DNA of 64,000 nt. Source: Camillea tinctor (taxonomy: Eukaryota > Ascomycota > Sordariomycetes > Xylariales > Xylariaceae). This document shows, one piece after another, positions 13,113 to 24,500 of this stretch. The stretch is taken from contig MU394115.1 in NCBI GenBank assembly GCA_022578605.1, positions 124,001-188,000 on the forward strand, given 5' to 3'. The position numbers and the translations under genes are program-made. A model generated the notes under the pieces. It worked only from the letters and a program-made list of their open reading frames with translations. It had not been told where the DNA came from and did no database searches. Every line of letters starts with the position of its first letter. The stretch's first letter is position 1.

Positions 13113-14272
13113 ATGGCTTCCCCTTATACCGTCCGCAAGGTTGCTGCTCCCAACACCTTGGAGCACCGAGTCTATATCGAGAAAGATGGCGTTCCCGTCT
13201 CCCCTTTCCACGACATCCCTCTCTACGCCAATCAGGAGCAGACTATTCTCAACATGATTGTTGAGATCCCCCGTTGGACGAACGCCAAGCTCGAGGTATT
13301 TATTCGTTAATTCCGCACTGCCTACTAAGCTAACATAGCCTCTCCTCTTGTCTATAGATCTCCAAGGACGAGCTCCTGAACCCCATCAAGCAGGATATCA
13401 AGAAGGGCAAGCTACGATACGTCCGCAACTGCTTCCCCCACAAGGGCTATCTCTGGAACTACGGAGCCTTCCCTCAGGTAAACAAGCTCACCGCCCACAC
13501 CACGATTTCATTCTTTCCTATTCCCCTCCTCTCCTCCCCCATCCGTGCTCGGTAGCTGACCCAGTTTTTCTGTCCCTCTTCTAGACCTGGGAGGACCCCA
13601 ACTCGATCCACCCCGAGACCAAGGCTAAGGGAGACAACGACCCTCTCGATGTTTGCGAAATCGGTGAGCTTGTCGGCTACACCGGCCAAGTTAAGCAGGT
13701 CAAGGTTCTTGGTGTTATGGCTCTTCTCGACGAGGAGGAGACCGACTGGAAGGTTATCGTTGTCGACATAAACGACCCTCTTGCTTCCAAGCTCAACGAT
13801 GTTGAGGATGTGGAGCGACACCTCCCTGGTCTGCTCCGCGCCACCAACGAGTGGTTCCGTATCTACAAGATCCCCGATGGCAAGCCCGAGAACCAGTTCG
13901 CTTTCACTGGCGAATGCAAGAATAAGAGGTGTGTCCTGCTACTGATAAGTTTCCTAATGAATCGCTCAGCTAACCGAACAATCAACTAGCTACGCTACCG
14001 ATGTCATTCGTGAATGTGCTGAGGCTTGGGAGAAGTTGATTACTGGCAAGACTCAGCCTGGTGGCATCTCTACGTAAGTAGCTGCGCAGATTTGATCGAG
14101 TCCGTTTGCATGGCTGACCATTGATTATAGCACAAACTTGACTGTCGCACACTCTCCGAGCCGTGTCAGTCCGGAACAGCTTCCCCCTCTGCCGCCCAAC
14201 GAGAACCTGGCCCCCGAGAAGATCGATGCCTCTATCGACAAGTGGTTCTTCATTAGTGGTGCTGCCGCATAA
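13113..14272 (+). CDS. IPP1: Inorganic pyrophosphatase, soluble family I
   Basis: Five exons (13113-13295, 13358-13477, 13585-13928, 13990-14073, 14131-14272) give 290 aa, next to yeast Ipp1 at 287 aa. The enzyme hydrolyses pyrophosphate to two phosphates using Mg2+, pulling polymerisation and aminoacylation reactions forward in the cytosol. The family signature DNDPLDV lies at residues 118-124 and carries metal-binding Asp residues. The N-terminus ([10 protein letters not shown]) and the residues near the C-terminus (DKWFFISG) match the eukaryotic family. All four introns begin GT and end AG with correct phase. The frame continues open upstream toward a possible mitochondrial leader (12726-13112). 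The start at 13113 was chosen for family length. The gene converges on mL53. Confidence 0.96.
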
Positions 14273-14987
14273 ATCCCGGTGGTTAGGTCTGTTAGATAAA
14301 AGTTCTCTACATATGATTGACCAGGAGAAAAATGAATAAATAAAGAAAAGAAAAAATGGAGCCAGATTTGGCGTTGTTTCTGGTATCATGATTACCATCT
14401 GCAAATACTTCAAAGATTAAATCCCTCATGGTAGGGAGAAGTGGATGGTGGCCTGCGGATATTAACACCGCCAACGGACAGAATAAACCAATACATTATG
14501 AGACTGCGAGTTTCATTACGATTCTTCGGGCGTAGCCTTGTGATATGGCTTTTCAAGCTATTTTGAATCATGTTCCCCATTCATTCCAACCCCATAGTCC
14601 CAATATTAAGGGTGTTCACCATATGCCGGCCTGCTTACAATAGAAAAGACCTTGGATGTGCCTAGCGTAGAGAGAGGAGGCATCAGAGGAGGCAGCAGTA
14701 GTATTACCGGAAGTCGGTTTGAGGACTCTTCAGTGTACAACTTGCATATCGTATAGGTATTCCCCATTGTAATGCGCCCACAGCCCTAACGCCTAAAAAA
14801 AAAAAACAAAGAAAAAAGAGAATATGCGTCTTTGGGAATTTCATTCCCCTCTCTTCCTTTTTCTTTCATATTCTGTCTTGTCTCATACATTATACCTAGG
14901 ACAGTACATGTGATGATGAGATGATAATATATGGGGAAAGTAGCAGTAATAGTAATGATGATAAGTAGTAATGTGGGGTTTGCTCTT
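14273..14987. other. Convergent 3' spacer
   Basis: These 715 bases separate the pyrophosphatase (+) stop and the mL53 (-) stop. They include an A-rich AATAAATAAAG element at about 14334, a plausible polyadenylation signal for the pyrophosphatase. No gene was seen. Confidence 0.6.
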
Positions 14988-15453
14988 CTAACCATCAGCC
15001 AAGTCGGCCTGCTTCTGCAACGCTCTCGAGTGTCTATCGACTTCTTCTATTATACCCTTTATACCTAGCTTCTCACAATCTAGGTCCATTTCTTTGCCAT
15101 CTTCTGTAAAGGGGGAGAGAGGAGAGGGGAACAAAGGGGCGACCTGTTAGCGAATTGCTACTATAGAAGAAGGGGGAGAAGGGAAGGATGGAGGAGGATG
15201 AAGGGGAGGGGGTAGAAGCAGTAAAGCGAAAGGGAGAAAGAAGGATCAATAACAATAACCAGGTACACGCACTGAACTTGACGTAGAGGAGGCTCGGGCC
15301 CGTGGCGCTTCGGGGCAGAACTTGGGTCGTGATCTGCATACCGGACTTGCGGGCATTGGGCGGGAGGTAGTTGAGAAATAGCCTGGCGGCCCGCGAGCTC
15401 GTAGAGAAGGGATTGAACTTGGTCTTCACCTCGGTAATGAAGCGGGTTATCAT
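14988..15453 (-). CDS. MRPL44: Mitochondrial large-subunit ribosomal protein mL53 (Mrpl44 family)
   Basis: Two exons, 15453-15273 and 15103-14988, give 98 aa, the same length as yeast Mrpl44. It is a component of the mitochondrial 54S large ribosomal subunit. The start MITRFITEVKTKFNPFS and the internal ARLFLNYLPPNARKSG segment are characteristic of the family. The 169-base intron is spliced GTGCGT...TTTACAG. The join restores VKF-KDGKEMDL, a beta-hairpin region typical of these proteins. The second exon is a Lys/Glu-rich helix ending QKQADLADG. The gene is divergent from SEC20 with 568 bases between starts, so the two probably share a promoter region. Confidence 0.92.
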
Positions 15454-16021
15454 TGTGGTGGTACTTGTTTCTCTTCTTTTTCTCTTTTTCTTCTACTACC
15501 TCTCTCTATTGCTTCACTGACTGAATTAACTGCCTTAAGAGCCCTGGGGAAATTTGGGGGATTAGAAAAATACTTGATCAGATGTTTACATAGAATTTAT
15601 GAGAATCCATACTTATTTTATCAATTCCAATTGGTTTTTTTTCTTTTTCTTTTTTCAACTTGAACCAGCCACAATTGTGATGTTTGAATGTATGTCGTCC
15701 TGAGATTTTCAACCAATCTTCACAGCTGCAGCTCATTCTAGAGAAAATGAATGGTGGCTGATGAGGCTGCAAGGTATTACACAGAGGACCCAGGGAATGG
15801 GGCGTGGCGGTGCGCTCTCATACTAAAAAAAAAAAAAGCTTAAGCCACCTCATGGTGGAATTCTACAAAGTACCTAGGTACCTGGTCTTTTATTAGAAGT
15901 TGCAACGTCACTGGAATTGCTTCTACACTTTACACCTTACTCTACACTTTACTCTACACTACTTCATCTTAATTTCCCCTTCCCACCTCTAGAATATGGA
16001 TGACGAGTTTTCTGCCCTAAA
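15454..16021. promoter_or_regulatory. Divergent promoter region, mL53 and SEC20
   Basis: The 568 bases between two divergent starts contain a TACCTAGGTACC palindrome at about 15872-15883. A short repeated pyrimidine element, TCTACACTTTA, occurs at about 15922 and 15941 with a partial copy at 15953, directly before the SEC20 leader. No TATA box was convincingly placed. Confidence 0.5.
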
Positions 16022-16040
16022 ATGTCACTCGAGGCCTTAG
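15996..16040 (+). promoter_or_regulatory. Upstream ORF overlapping the SEC20 start
   Basis: An ATG at 15996 opens a 14-codon ORF (MDDEFSALKC...) in another frame that ends at 16040, beyond the SEC20 ATG at 16022. Ribosomes using it would bypass the SEC20 start, so it could dampen translation. It could instead be a remnant N-terminus in a mis-modelled exon, but no splice pair was found to support that. Confidence 0.45.
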
Positions 16041-17420
16041 AGAAACGATTCTCCGACTTGCAGGACCGCCTAGCTACTTTACAAGATGCCACGAACCAGC
16101 TCAAGGAGCTAATCGATCGCCTTGCCAACTTTGGCTTCCAACCTGGCTCCGTGCCCCTCGACGCAACCGAAGACGACAATGTCTCGTCCGAGTTAAGCGC
16201 CGAGATAAACCAGATCCTCCGAGAGCAGGAGGAGGAGCTTGAGCTGTTGAACGAGGAAATCATCGACATCCGACCAGGGAAATCCGGGGGCGAACGGCAG
16301 CAACATGACAAGGAACGCCTGAAAGATGGTGCGCAGCGCCTCGAGCAGGACCTGAAAAGGTATGCGCCCTCTCCTGAGCAGATCAATATATTATCCATAA
16401 GGCAACTAATCTCTGATCTTGCTGCTTAGTTGTCGCAAATCGTTCCGTAAAGCGCAAATCTCGGCGAAGCGCAACCTACAGCTTGCCCAGCGACAAGAAC
16501 GGGAGCTTCTCTACGCCTCTTTCGCAAACCCACGATCCGGTACCTCCTCGCCAATGCCTGCGGCCCCGCAACCACGACGAAAGCAGCAAGTGACCTCGGA
16601 AATGTCGAAGGAAGAGCAGATGATTAGTGCTAGCCACGATGTAACCCAATCGATGAGGAGGACGCACGACCTTATGGCCGCCGAGCTCTCCAAGAGCGAC
16701 TTCGCGCACAACACTCTCAGAGAGTCCACCATGGCCCTGTCCCAGCTTTCCGAGAACTACTCTAGTCTGGATACGATGCTCTCCAGTTCGCGCGCACTGC
16801 TGGGCACGCTGCTCAAAAGCCAGAAGACCGACACTTGGTACTTGCAGTCCTCCTTCTACCTCCTGCTCGTTACCCTGGGCTGGCTGATATTCAGACGCAT
16901 CCTCTGGGGCCCGACCTGGTGGCTCGTCTGGCTGCCGCTTAAGCTCCTCTTCCGCAGTGCTGTTGGAGTATCGAATACCGTGGGCCCGTGGGGTTCTCAG
17001 AACGACCCGGGGTCGGACTCTGCTAGTGTGAGGTCCGGCTCCGGCTACCAACAGGTCCAGATGAACAACGAAGACATTCCCACCATTCAAGTTGACCACG
17101 GCCATCACTATCAAGATACAGAGAAATCTCAAGAGCCGAGTGCCCAGGAATCAGAGGAATCCATGATAGAACAAGTTGGCAAGATTATTGATGGCGAATC
17201 CGAGAGAGATGCGAACCCAGATCAAGTTGAGGATGAAGAGGCCCATACCCCTAAGGAAGATACTATCAACATCACTTCAGACCCAGAGGATGATATCAAA
17301 GGAGAACAACCCGGGTTAAGAGAGCGCCGAGCCGATGAAAAGTTCAATCCTAAGAAGAGGATGATGGAGACGGAGCCAGACGCCCATCAAGGAGATCAGA
17401 GGGTCAAGGACGAGTTATAG
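16022..17420 (+). CDS. SEC20: SEC20-family SNARE for Golgi-to-ER retrograde transport
   Basis: Exons 16022-16359 and 16430-17420 give 442 aa. Sec20 is a Qb-type SNARE on the ER membrane, acting with Ufe1, Use1 and Sec22 and with the Dsl1 tether in fusion of COPI vesicles. Seen here: an N-terminal coiled coil, a Sec20 domain with LKSCRKSFRKAQISAKRN restored across the intron, and a SNARE-like helix (HDVTQSMRRTHDLMAAELSK). A hydrophobic membrane segment at about residues 248-285 (WYLQSSFYLLLVTLGW onward) follows. A long acidic lumenal tail of roughly 150 residues then ends exactly in KDEL. A C-terminal ER-retrieval tetrapeptide fits the family; yeast Sec20 ends HDEL. The tail is longer than usual and very acidic. 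The intron begins GTATGC and ends CTTAG. Confidence 0.92.
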
Positions 17421-18124
17421 AGGGCAGGGATTCTCCGGGAACGATCGGATTGCAATAATAAAATAATAATGATTACTGAAGGCTTGACGAACTACGATTA
17501 TCCGTGGCTATTGTTTTATACACCCCAGTGATATTGTGCTACATGATATACATCGCCTACGACGTTAATCACGATAATTATCCATCACTTTCACATAGTC
17601 ATCGACTGGAAACCTATTTACCATCATTTATAACCAGAGCCATTTGGGATTTCATTTTATTCATTGCTATTCGCACTTATTTGCCCCTTTCTCTCGGAGA
17701 ATTATTTCCCCGTGTTGCCATCATACCGAATAACCATTGGGAACACTACAGACGTTTTTCTATTTGCAAATCATGCGAAATCAAAATCCCTTCTCCTACC
17801 ACAAGACCCCAGCCCAAGAAGAAGAACCCTGGGGTATCAAAACCAGAACCCAAAGAGAGAAGTATTCAGAAAGCCCCCCAAGAAGTCTATCCAAATCCAA
17901 GAATGATGATGATGATGAAACCCAAATTGCCATCTTGCTATTCGCCAATGTGACAGTTCCTTCTGATTCCCTGAGGCAAACAATACAAATGAAAAGTGAA
18001 TAAGAAAAGGCAGTATCATGTATGCCATCCACGCATATAAGAGTTATTGCCGTTGATGGTGGAGAGAAGATCGTCGCTTGCTGAGCTAAGCTTGCTCAGT
18101 GACGATGATGCCATGGGAAACGTT

Positions 18125-18168
<44 letters not shown>

Positions 18169-19086
18169 TTCGCAATACCCTTGAACAAGACAACATGCAA
18201 TGCATACCACATACACACGCACCACACACAAACACATGTTACAAAAGAAAAGGGAGGAAACGACAAGTCGGAGAAATCAGTTTTCTCGAAGAAGAAAAAA
18301 CAATAACACACAAAGAATATTGATAAGTACAGGTTTATTCATTTCAACCCCTGTTCCTACTCCTACTGTCTCGCCCTCCACCTCTTCTCATCCCTTTCCC
18401 ATTGCGTATTCACTTAATAAAACAAAAACATAAATGCCCCCATCTATCCAATTCATGTTTCCTTGTTTCTCCTTCCATTTACCCCTTCCCCTCCTCCTTG
18501 AATATGTGTCCTTCTATCATCAATAGAAGGGTGGTTGGAGGTGGGAGCTGGATATTGTGGGAGATGGGTGCTGTGGGCGGTCGTCTAGAAACCACCTTGA
18601 ATAACAAATAATAATGATAAAACAAAAAAGACAGAAAACACACTATTTTTTTCTCACCTCCTTTCTTTCTATTCTTCTAGTTTTCTCTCTCCTTCGTTCT
18701 GTGATAGGTAGAAGGAAAGGGGAGAGAGAGTTGGGGTTGGCGAAGTTATGAGTTGTCCTCTTAGTGACAGTCAAGAGGGTTGGGTAGGTAGGTAGAGAAA
18801 CGAAAGGAGAAGAACGGAAGAGTAGAGGAAGATGCAGAAGCGAAGAGTAAGCTGGAATAAAGAGTGTAAGCAGCCTCCTCCCCTCCCCCTTTTCTACTCT
18901 TCTCTTTTTCCTTTCCAATTCTGAACAGAGGCGGAGAAACCAAAAAGGAGAAAAGAAAAAGGAAAGAAAGAAGAGTAAAAGAAAAGGTGTCAGAAAGTAG
19001 TTCCTCCCAAGCCAAAGAGAAGCCACGCAGTAGCCTAAGGGGAGAAGCGACTGGAGCATAGCGACTCGGGGCTCAACATTCCCCTT
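17421..19086. other. Convergent spacer with low-complexity DNA
   Basis: About 1.7 kb lies between the stops of SEC20 (+) and the HMG-box gene (-). It contains the CA microsatellite at 18127-18164 and purine/pyrimidine-skewed runs around 18640-19010, which create long but meaningless ORFs on both strands. Probably 3' UTR sequence. Confidence 0.6.
18127..18164. repeat. (CA)n microsatellite
   Basis: An uninterrupted CA run of about 38 bases lies in the SEC20/HMG 3' spacer. It is likely length-variable between strains. Confidence 0.95.
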
Positions 19087-21530
19087 TTAGCCGGGGCTGC
19101 TCCCCGTCGTCCCGAGTATCTGGTCAATGTCCTCGAGCTGGAATTCTCCGCTCTCGCCCAGCATCTCCCAGTCGCGGCCCAGCTTCGTCTCGTCGGCCGC
19201 GGCCGCCGCAGCCGCCGGATCCTCCTGCCACTGCGCCCCTACTCCTCCTTCTTCGTTACTGCTGTGATGGCCCGCCGCCGCGTCTTTGTGCTGCGCCGCA
19301 GGAGCATGCGCGGGCGGCTCGCCCAAGTCGTACGATAGCATGCCGTCCGCGAACTGGCCCCCGTCCTGGTCCAACCCCAGCAGCCCCAGGTCGTCGTACG
19401 CGTCGTGGTGCCCGCCGCCGCCGCCGCCGCCGGCCTGCGCCATCAGCGATGGGTCGATGGGGTTGTGGTACTGCGGGTGCGCGGGCGGCGGCGTAGGCGT
19501 GTGGTGGTGGTGCTGGTGATGGTGCTGCTGCATCTGCTGCATCGCGCGGTGCGTCGCGGGAGGCGCGTACGGCGAGCCCATCAGGTCGCCGTAGGGGTCC
19601 ACGGGCGAGGGCTGGTGCTGGTGCTGCTGGTGCTGCTGCTGCTGGCGGTGGTGGTGGTGGTACGAGGGCGAGTTCGTCTTGTTCACGTACACGTTCTCCA
19701 CGAAGGCGGGCACCGCGTTCATGCCGCCCGCCCCGTACGCCGCGCCTAGGTGGTGCGGGTACGCCGTCAGCAGCCTCTCGCTGTGCTGCTGGTAGTACTG
19801 GTTCTGCCCCAGCCCCAGCCCGTAGTCCCCCGGCCGCGGCTTGCCCGGGTTCGAGTACTGGAACGACGACTGGTACGCCGCCGCCGCCGATGATGGCTGC
19901 TGCGCGCCGCCGTACGAGAGCGCGTGGTGTGCCCCCCGCTGCTGCTGCTGCTGCTGCTGCTGCGCCTGCGCCGCCGCGTAGCTAGCGTAGGTCGTCGGTA
20001 TGCCTCGCGGCGGCCGGTACTCGCCGTCCGGGTCGCCGTAGAGCGAGGATGACCGCGTGCCCCGGGACGCGTTGCGCGAGGGGGGCGGGCTGTCGTAGTT
20101 GTACTCCTCGAGCACGGGGCCGTCGTCGACGAGGTGCCTGGCGGCGGCGGCGGCGGCCTCCTCCTCCTCGACCTTCTTGGGGGCCGGGTTCTTGGTGGGA
20201 GAGAACTTGTAGTCGGGGAAGGCGAGGCGGTGGTTCTCGCGCTCGATCTTGGCCAGATCGTCGAAGCGGTCGCGCAGGTCCTGGGGCTCCATGTTCCAGC
20301 TCACGCCGCAGACCTGCGAGATGAACTGGTGATTGTGCTGCTTGCGCAGCGCCTTGGTGCGGTTCTGGTACGCCTTGCGGTACAGCATAAACGCGTTCAT
20401 CGGCCGCTTGATCTTCTGGTCCTTGGACGCCGCTACCTCTGCCCGCCGCTGCTCTGGGCTCCGCCGCACGTATTCGTCGATGTCTACGTCCGTCCCTTCC
20501 TCTAGCTCCACGTTCTTGCATAGCACACTCAGAGGGTCTGCTAGATCCACCTCCTTCGCTCCGCCTGAGCCCGCACCTCCTTTGCCCTGGCCACCTGCGC
20601 GTCGGTTCTCTGCTCTCCGTCTCTTCTTTGGTCGCGTCGGTTTAGCCACTCCCGAGCTCTGCGGTCCGAGGGCCGCCTCCCCATATGACCGTGTTACGGT
20701 ACGCCCACTACGCGTCGTCATGGTCATGGAATCGTTCTGGAGGGACGCTGGGGGCGACGTAGCCGGTGTGCTGTAGGCATTGTGGGGTGTCTGGAGTTGG
20801 GTACGAGAAAACATATCACCACTAAATTAGCCCCTTATTTCTTGTATGACCGTATTGTGTCTCTCTTATGAATGTGTATATGAGTGTACCGAAAGAGTAC
20901 GAGTTTAAAGAAAACATGGTGTGAAAAATACTTATGATGGAAGGAAGGGGGGCTAGAAGACGGAGAGCATAGACGGAGAAGAAGAAGAAGAAGAGAAGCA
21001 CATACCGTTGATGATCCTATGTCAGGTAGTTGAGGATATGGGCTAGGATCTATCTGATATCCCCCGTGCTGGTACAGCCCTGCTCCGGGATACGAATGAG
21101 GATGGGAAGGTGGTTGGGGGTAAGGCGAATGTGTAAGAGGTGGTGATGTGTTGAATTCGTCGTCCGCGAGAACCGGTACTCCGAGACGCGAGTCTAGCGC
21201 TGGGCTTGAGTACCGAGAGTGCGGATCCGATCCCATGTAGTCGTGTAGATCGACATTGTATTGCTGCGATGATGGTTGTTGTTGGTGCGAGTGGTATTGG
21301 TAATCATCATTTTGCGGTTGTGAGTGTCTACTTAGCCGGTGTTGTGGCTCGGGATATGATGTGGAAGGTGTCGGTGTTCTCGCAGTTAGGGGAGTAGGTG
21401 TTGCTGTGGCATTATTATGTTGGATTAGCTGCTGGAAACCGTCGTTGAGGATGGCGTCTTCGGTCTGGTCTTTGTGGTTGCCATTGCCCTGGTTAGAGGG
21501 CGCTGGTGATGGCGGGTCGCCTTTCTCCAT
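19087..21530 (-). CDS. HMG-box transcription factor (MATA_HMG type)
   Basis: Exons 21530-21006 and 20790-19087 give 742 aa. One HMG box lies at about residues 302-372 (KIKRPMNAFMLYRKAYQNR onward, then QFISQVCGVSWN and FPDYKFSPTK), of the sequence-specific class found in fungal mating-type and Ste11/FMF1-like regulators. A basic KPTRPKKRRR tract precedes it and could be a nuclear signal. The flanks are Gln-, His-, Pro- and Gly-rich, with a run of eight Gln. The 215-base intron starts GTATGT. An early AG three bases after the GCTAAT branch site is too close, and the next AG (ACTCCAG, ending at 20791) gives matching phase 0. Starting instead at an ATG at 20814 would give a 575-aa form. The very long 5' region suggests a developmentally controlled regulator. 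The specific ortholog is not identified. Confidence 0.85.
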
Positions 21531-24500
21531 CTCATCAATTCTCTTCTCTCCGTTCTTATCTCTCTCTCTCTCCCTTGCCCCTATTATTCTTCCTCCTATT
21601 GATTCTTTTTGCCCACCTGCGACTATTTCAAGCAAGGCAAGTAAATGGATGAAAGCTTATGAAGGGAGAAGGGACCTCGATCTAGTTCAAGAGCTGGATG
21701 GGATCAGGACCAAGGGGGTGGATAAGGGATTGGAATAGGTGAGTAGGTATAGCCACTAATGTACTTCCTTAAGGAGTACCTGTTGCTTTAGTTTGTCTCC
21801 TTTTTATCTCTTTACAACATAGAGGGATGTAAAAGAGAATTCAGTGATTGGGGGAGAAAGAAGATGTTGTTTTCCTTGAGCAATTTTAAGTGACGGCAGT
21901 GATGCGTCGGCACAAGGCAGATTGGCAGTTGCTAGGAGCCACCGCACGCACACACATGAGCAGGTCCAGGTCAATTTGGTCGCAAATAGCTGATTCTATT
22001 CGAGAATAGGAAAGGGAGTAAATGTTGGGAAATGAGGGAGGTTGCGGAAGTGCCGTTGTCGGTAGTAGGTAAGACTACACACAAGAATAGGGAGGTGCTT
22101 GACCCGCACAGGTTGTAGCAACAACATGAATTTCTCGACGCGTGTGGTTGACGACTTCGTTTTGGGGCAGCTCCCTATTGACTTGCTCTACCCTTAGATA
22201 TATTGACTAAAATTGTCGACCGGACTGAATTTCTCCAAACAAGGTAGAAGAAATGCCAGAGCAGTGAAAGGCCTTGTTCATGCGGGAAAATATGTGGTTT
22301 ACCCTCCAGCACACCTAGCGAAAAATAAAGTACCGACAAATTGCTCGGGCAACCAAATCGATATGGCAACTAGATAGGGCAATTCGAGGGGAAGAAGAGA
22401 TAGGAAGGTGACCTAGATTTGTTTCCTGCGAGTAAGTTAGTCCAGCCCTCAACGTCATAATCTCTACCCATCTTCTAGCTGCCCATCAAGCGCTGAATCT
22501 CCCGCTCTCTCCTCATAATCTATGCCTGGCTATACTAGAGACCAACTGCTTATTGGTTGGTAGCATAGCCGCATTGCTAGCTAACAGGCAAGCATGGCGG
22601 TAGATAGTCTTCATAGCGAAGTAAGCCATAGCAGCGCAGCCAGCACAGCATCGGATCTGTCAGAAACTAACTGACCGGGGTTTGTCTCTAGCAGAGGTGC
22701 AGGACACATGATACAGGACAGGACAAGCACGGGGCATAACAGGGCAGAAATAGGGAACAAGCCGCGGGAAAATAAAAAAAAAGGGGGGGGGGGGTACATG
22801 CAGCATTGATCAGTCAGGTGAAGGAGAAGCTTCTAAGTACGAACCTATAGCAAAATTGCCCGCTCTCCAGATATTCAAGCGAACTCTGAGAGGGATAGAT
22901 CGACTGAGCCACTAGGCGTGTAGTTCCGCACACCTTAATTCGATCCCTTTTCCAAGAAAAAAAAAACCTTTAATGTAATGCACCTGATACCACGTTCTCT
23001 CGTTCCCGGGAAATGGAGATCTTGTACTAAGTAGTGTTGGGTATCTAGCACCGCAGCGTCCAAGCTAGAGCCGTTGGAGAGAAGCAAGAGGCGTGTACGG
23101 ATGTGCGGACGTAAGTGTAGGTAGAGACCAGGGCTTTCCTTGACGGTTGAGGTAACGCAAGTTGGGTATTGTTGATGAGCCCACGCCCCCCTCCTGTTAT
23201 TGTGAGATTACGCTCTTATTATGGTCGGCGATATGCGTAGGTATAGACAAGTTCCTCCTCTCTAAAAGATAGCGGTCGATGTAGTCTGTGTTATGTACGG
23301 CTCGCACGAGATGTCTTTCTTTCTCCTTTGTCCCCGCTCTCTCACTTCGGAACATCAGTTGGATAATTCTGCAGCTACAGGAGCAACAAGCCATGTTGGT
23401 GTTGCAAGGACCATGTTTATAATGGGTGGCATTTGTTAACTTACTGAGAAAGCTATTGGGGAGAGTGAGTAGAACACATAGGTAAGAGTGTAATGTAAGA
23501 GTTGGCTGAGTGTTGAGTTGGACTATAGTTGCTAGGATACCTTGTGTAAACTCTCGTAATCCTCTATCTCTTACACGGCGGTTGCATATGTTGGATGTGA
23601 GATATGGCGGTTGGATAATTACAAAGAAGCGAGAGGGACTCGCGAGTACTGCTGAATGCCGTCTTTGTTCAACCAACAGCTAATCAACAAGGACGGGGGG
23701 CAACAAAAAGACTTCCTCCCCCTCCGCTCCCCCCCCCGAAAAAGAAAATTCTTGGGACTGTAGTTATTTGTATTGGTTTGCCTCTTCTTCGCCATTGCTT
23801 CTGTATGCGTATTACCGCATTCGGAAAGCCAAAGGGCTTAGATGAGCGAAGAGGCAAGAAACGTGAACACTGAGCTAAAGACGTGCTCTCTGTCTTCCAC
23901 CCAAAACTAATCTGGATCACTTACGGAGTTGCTTCCTGGCCGTGTTCGGGGAGACGCTAGAGAGCAATAGGCAGTACTCTCCTGCTAAGTACAAGTACGG
24001 AGCATTCCGGACCATGGGGATTTTCTCTATTATGCTATGCTCTGCTATGCCATGCTTCCTGTGGCCTCCTAGCATAAGGGAGGGGCGTGTGTGATTGAGA
24101 GAGTGTGTCTCTGGTCTTAATCCCGACTATCTACCCACTAGGGCAAGACATCAAGCAGTTAGCATTGCAGACAGATATCCCCACATCATGTCGACGGCAG
24201 CATATTCTAGTGCGTATAGGAATGTGCCATAGAAAACTGTAGCTGTGGACGATATGAGTGGAAAGAGTTCGGTCCAAAGCTGAGATGGTTCGCGCAATGA
24301 GCCGAATAGGCCCCCACAACTATATCTAGAAATCCGGGGTCATAACATCTTCTCGAAAGAAACGGCTGGTAGGCCTGAGTTTGCCTTGGTCGGCTTGATG
24401 CGGTTTCCTGGAGGCTTGTTGCTGTTCTGTAGCTGTTGGCTTGCTCTGGAATGCTAGTACCTGGATACGCCGAAAACGTGCTCCTGACACACAGATTCTT

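Noticed and set aside
18099..18323. ORFs across the CA microsatellite
   Set aside because: They are simple-sequence translations (His/Thr or Cys/Val repeats) in a 3' spacer.
19982..20521. 179-codon minus-strand ORF inside the HMG-box gene
   Set aside because: It is another frame of the same GC-rich coding exon, Arg/Ala/Pro-rich with no domain. Plus-strand ORFs over 19286-20776 are the same kind of artefact.
20791..21635. Separate gene or frameshift upstream of the HMG-box exon
   Set aside because: Using the CTCCAG acceptor instead of TTTAG joins the frames without a shift, so one two-exon gene explains it.
23197..23676. 159-codon minus-strand ORF
   Set aside because: It has random-looking composition with no motifs, no supporting introns and no leader structure.
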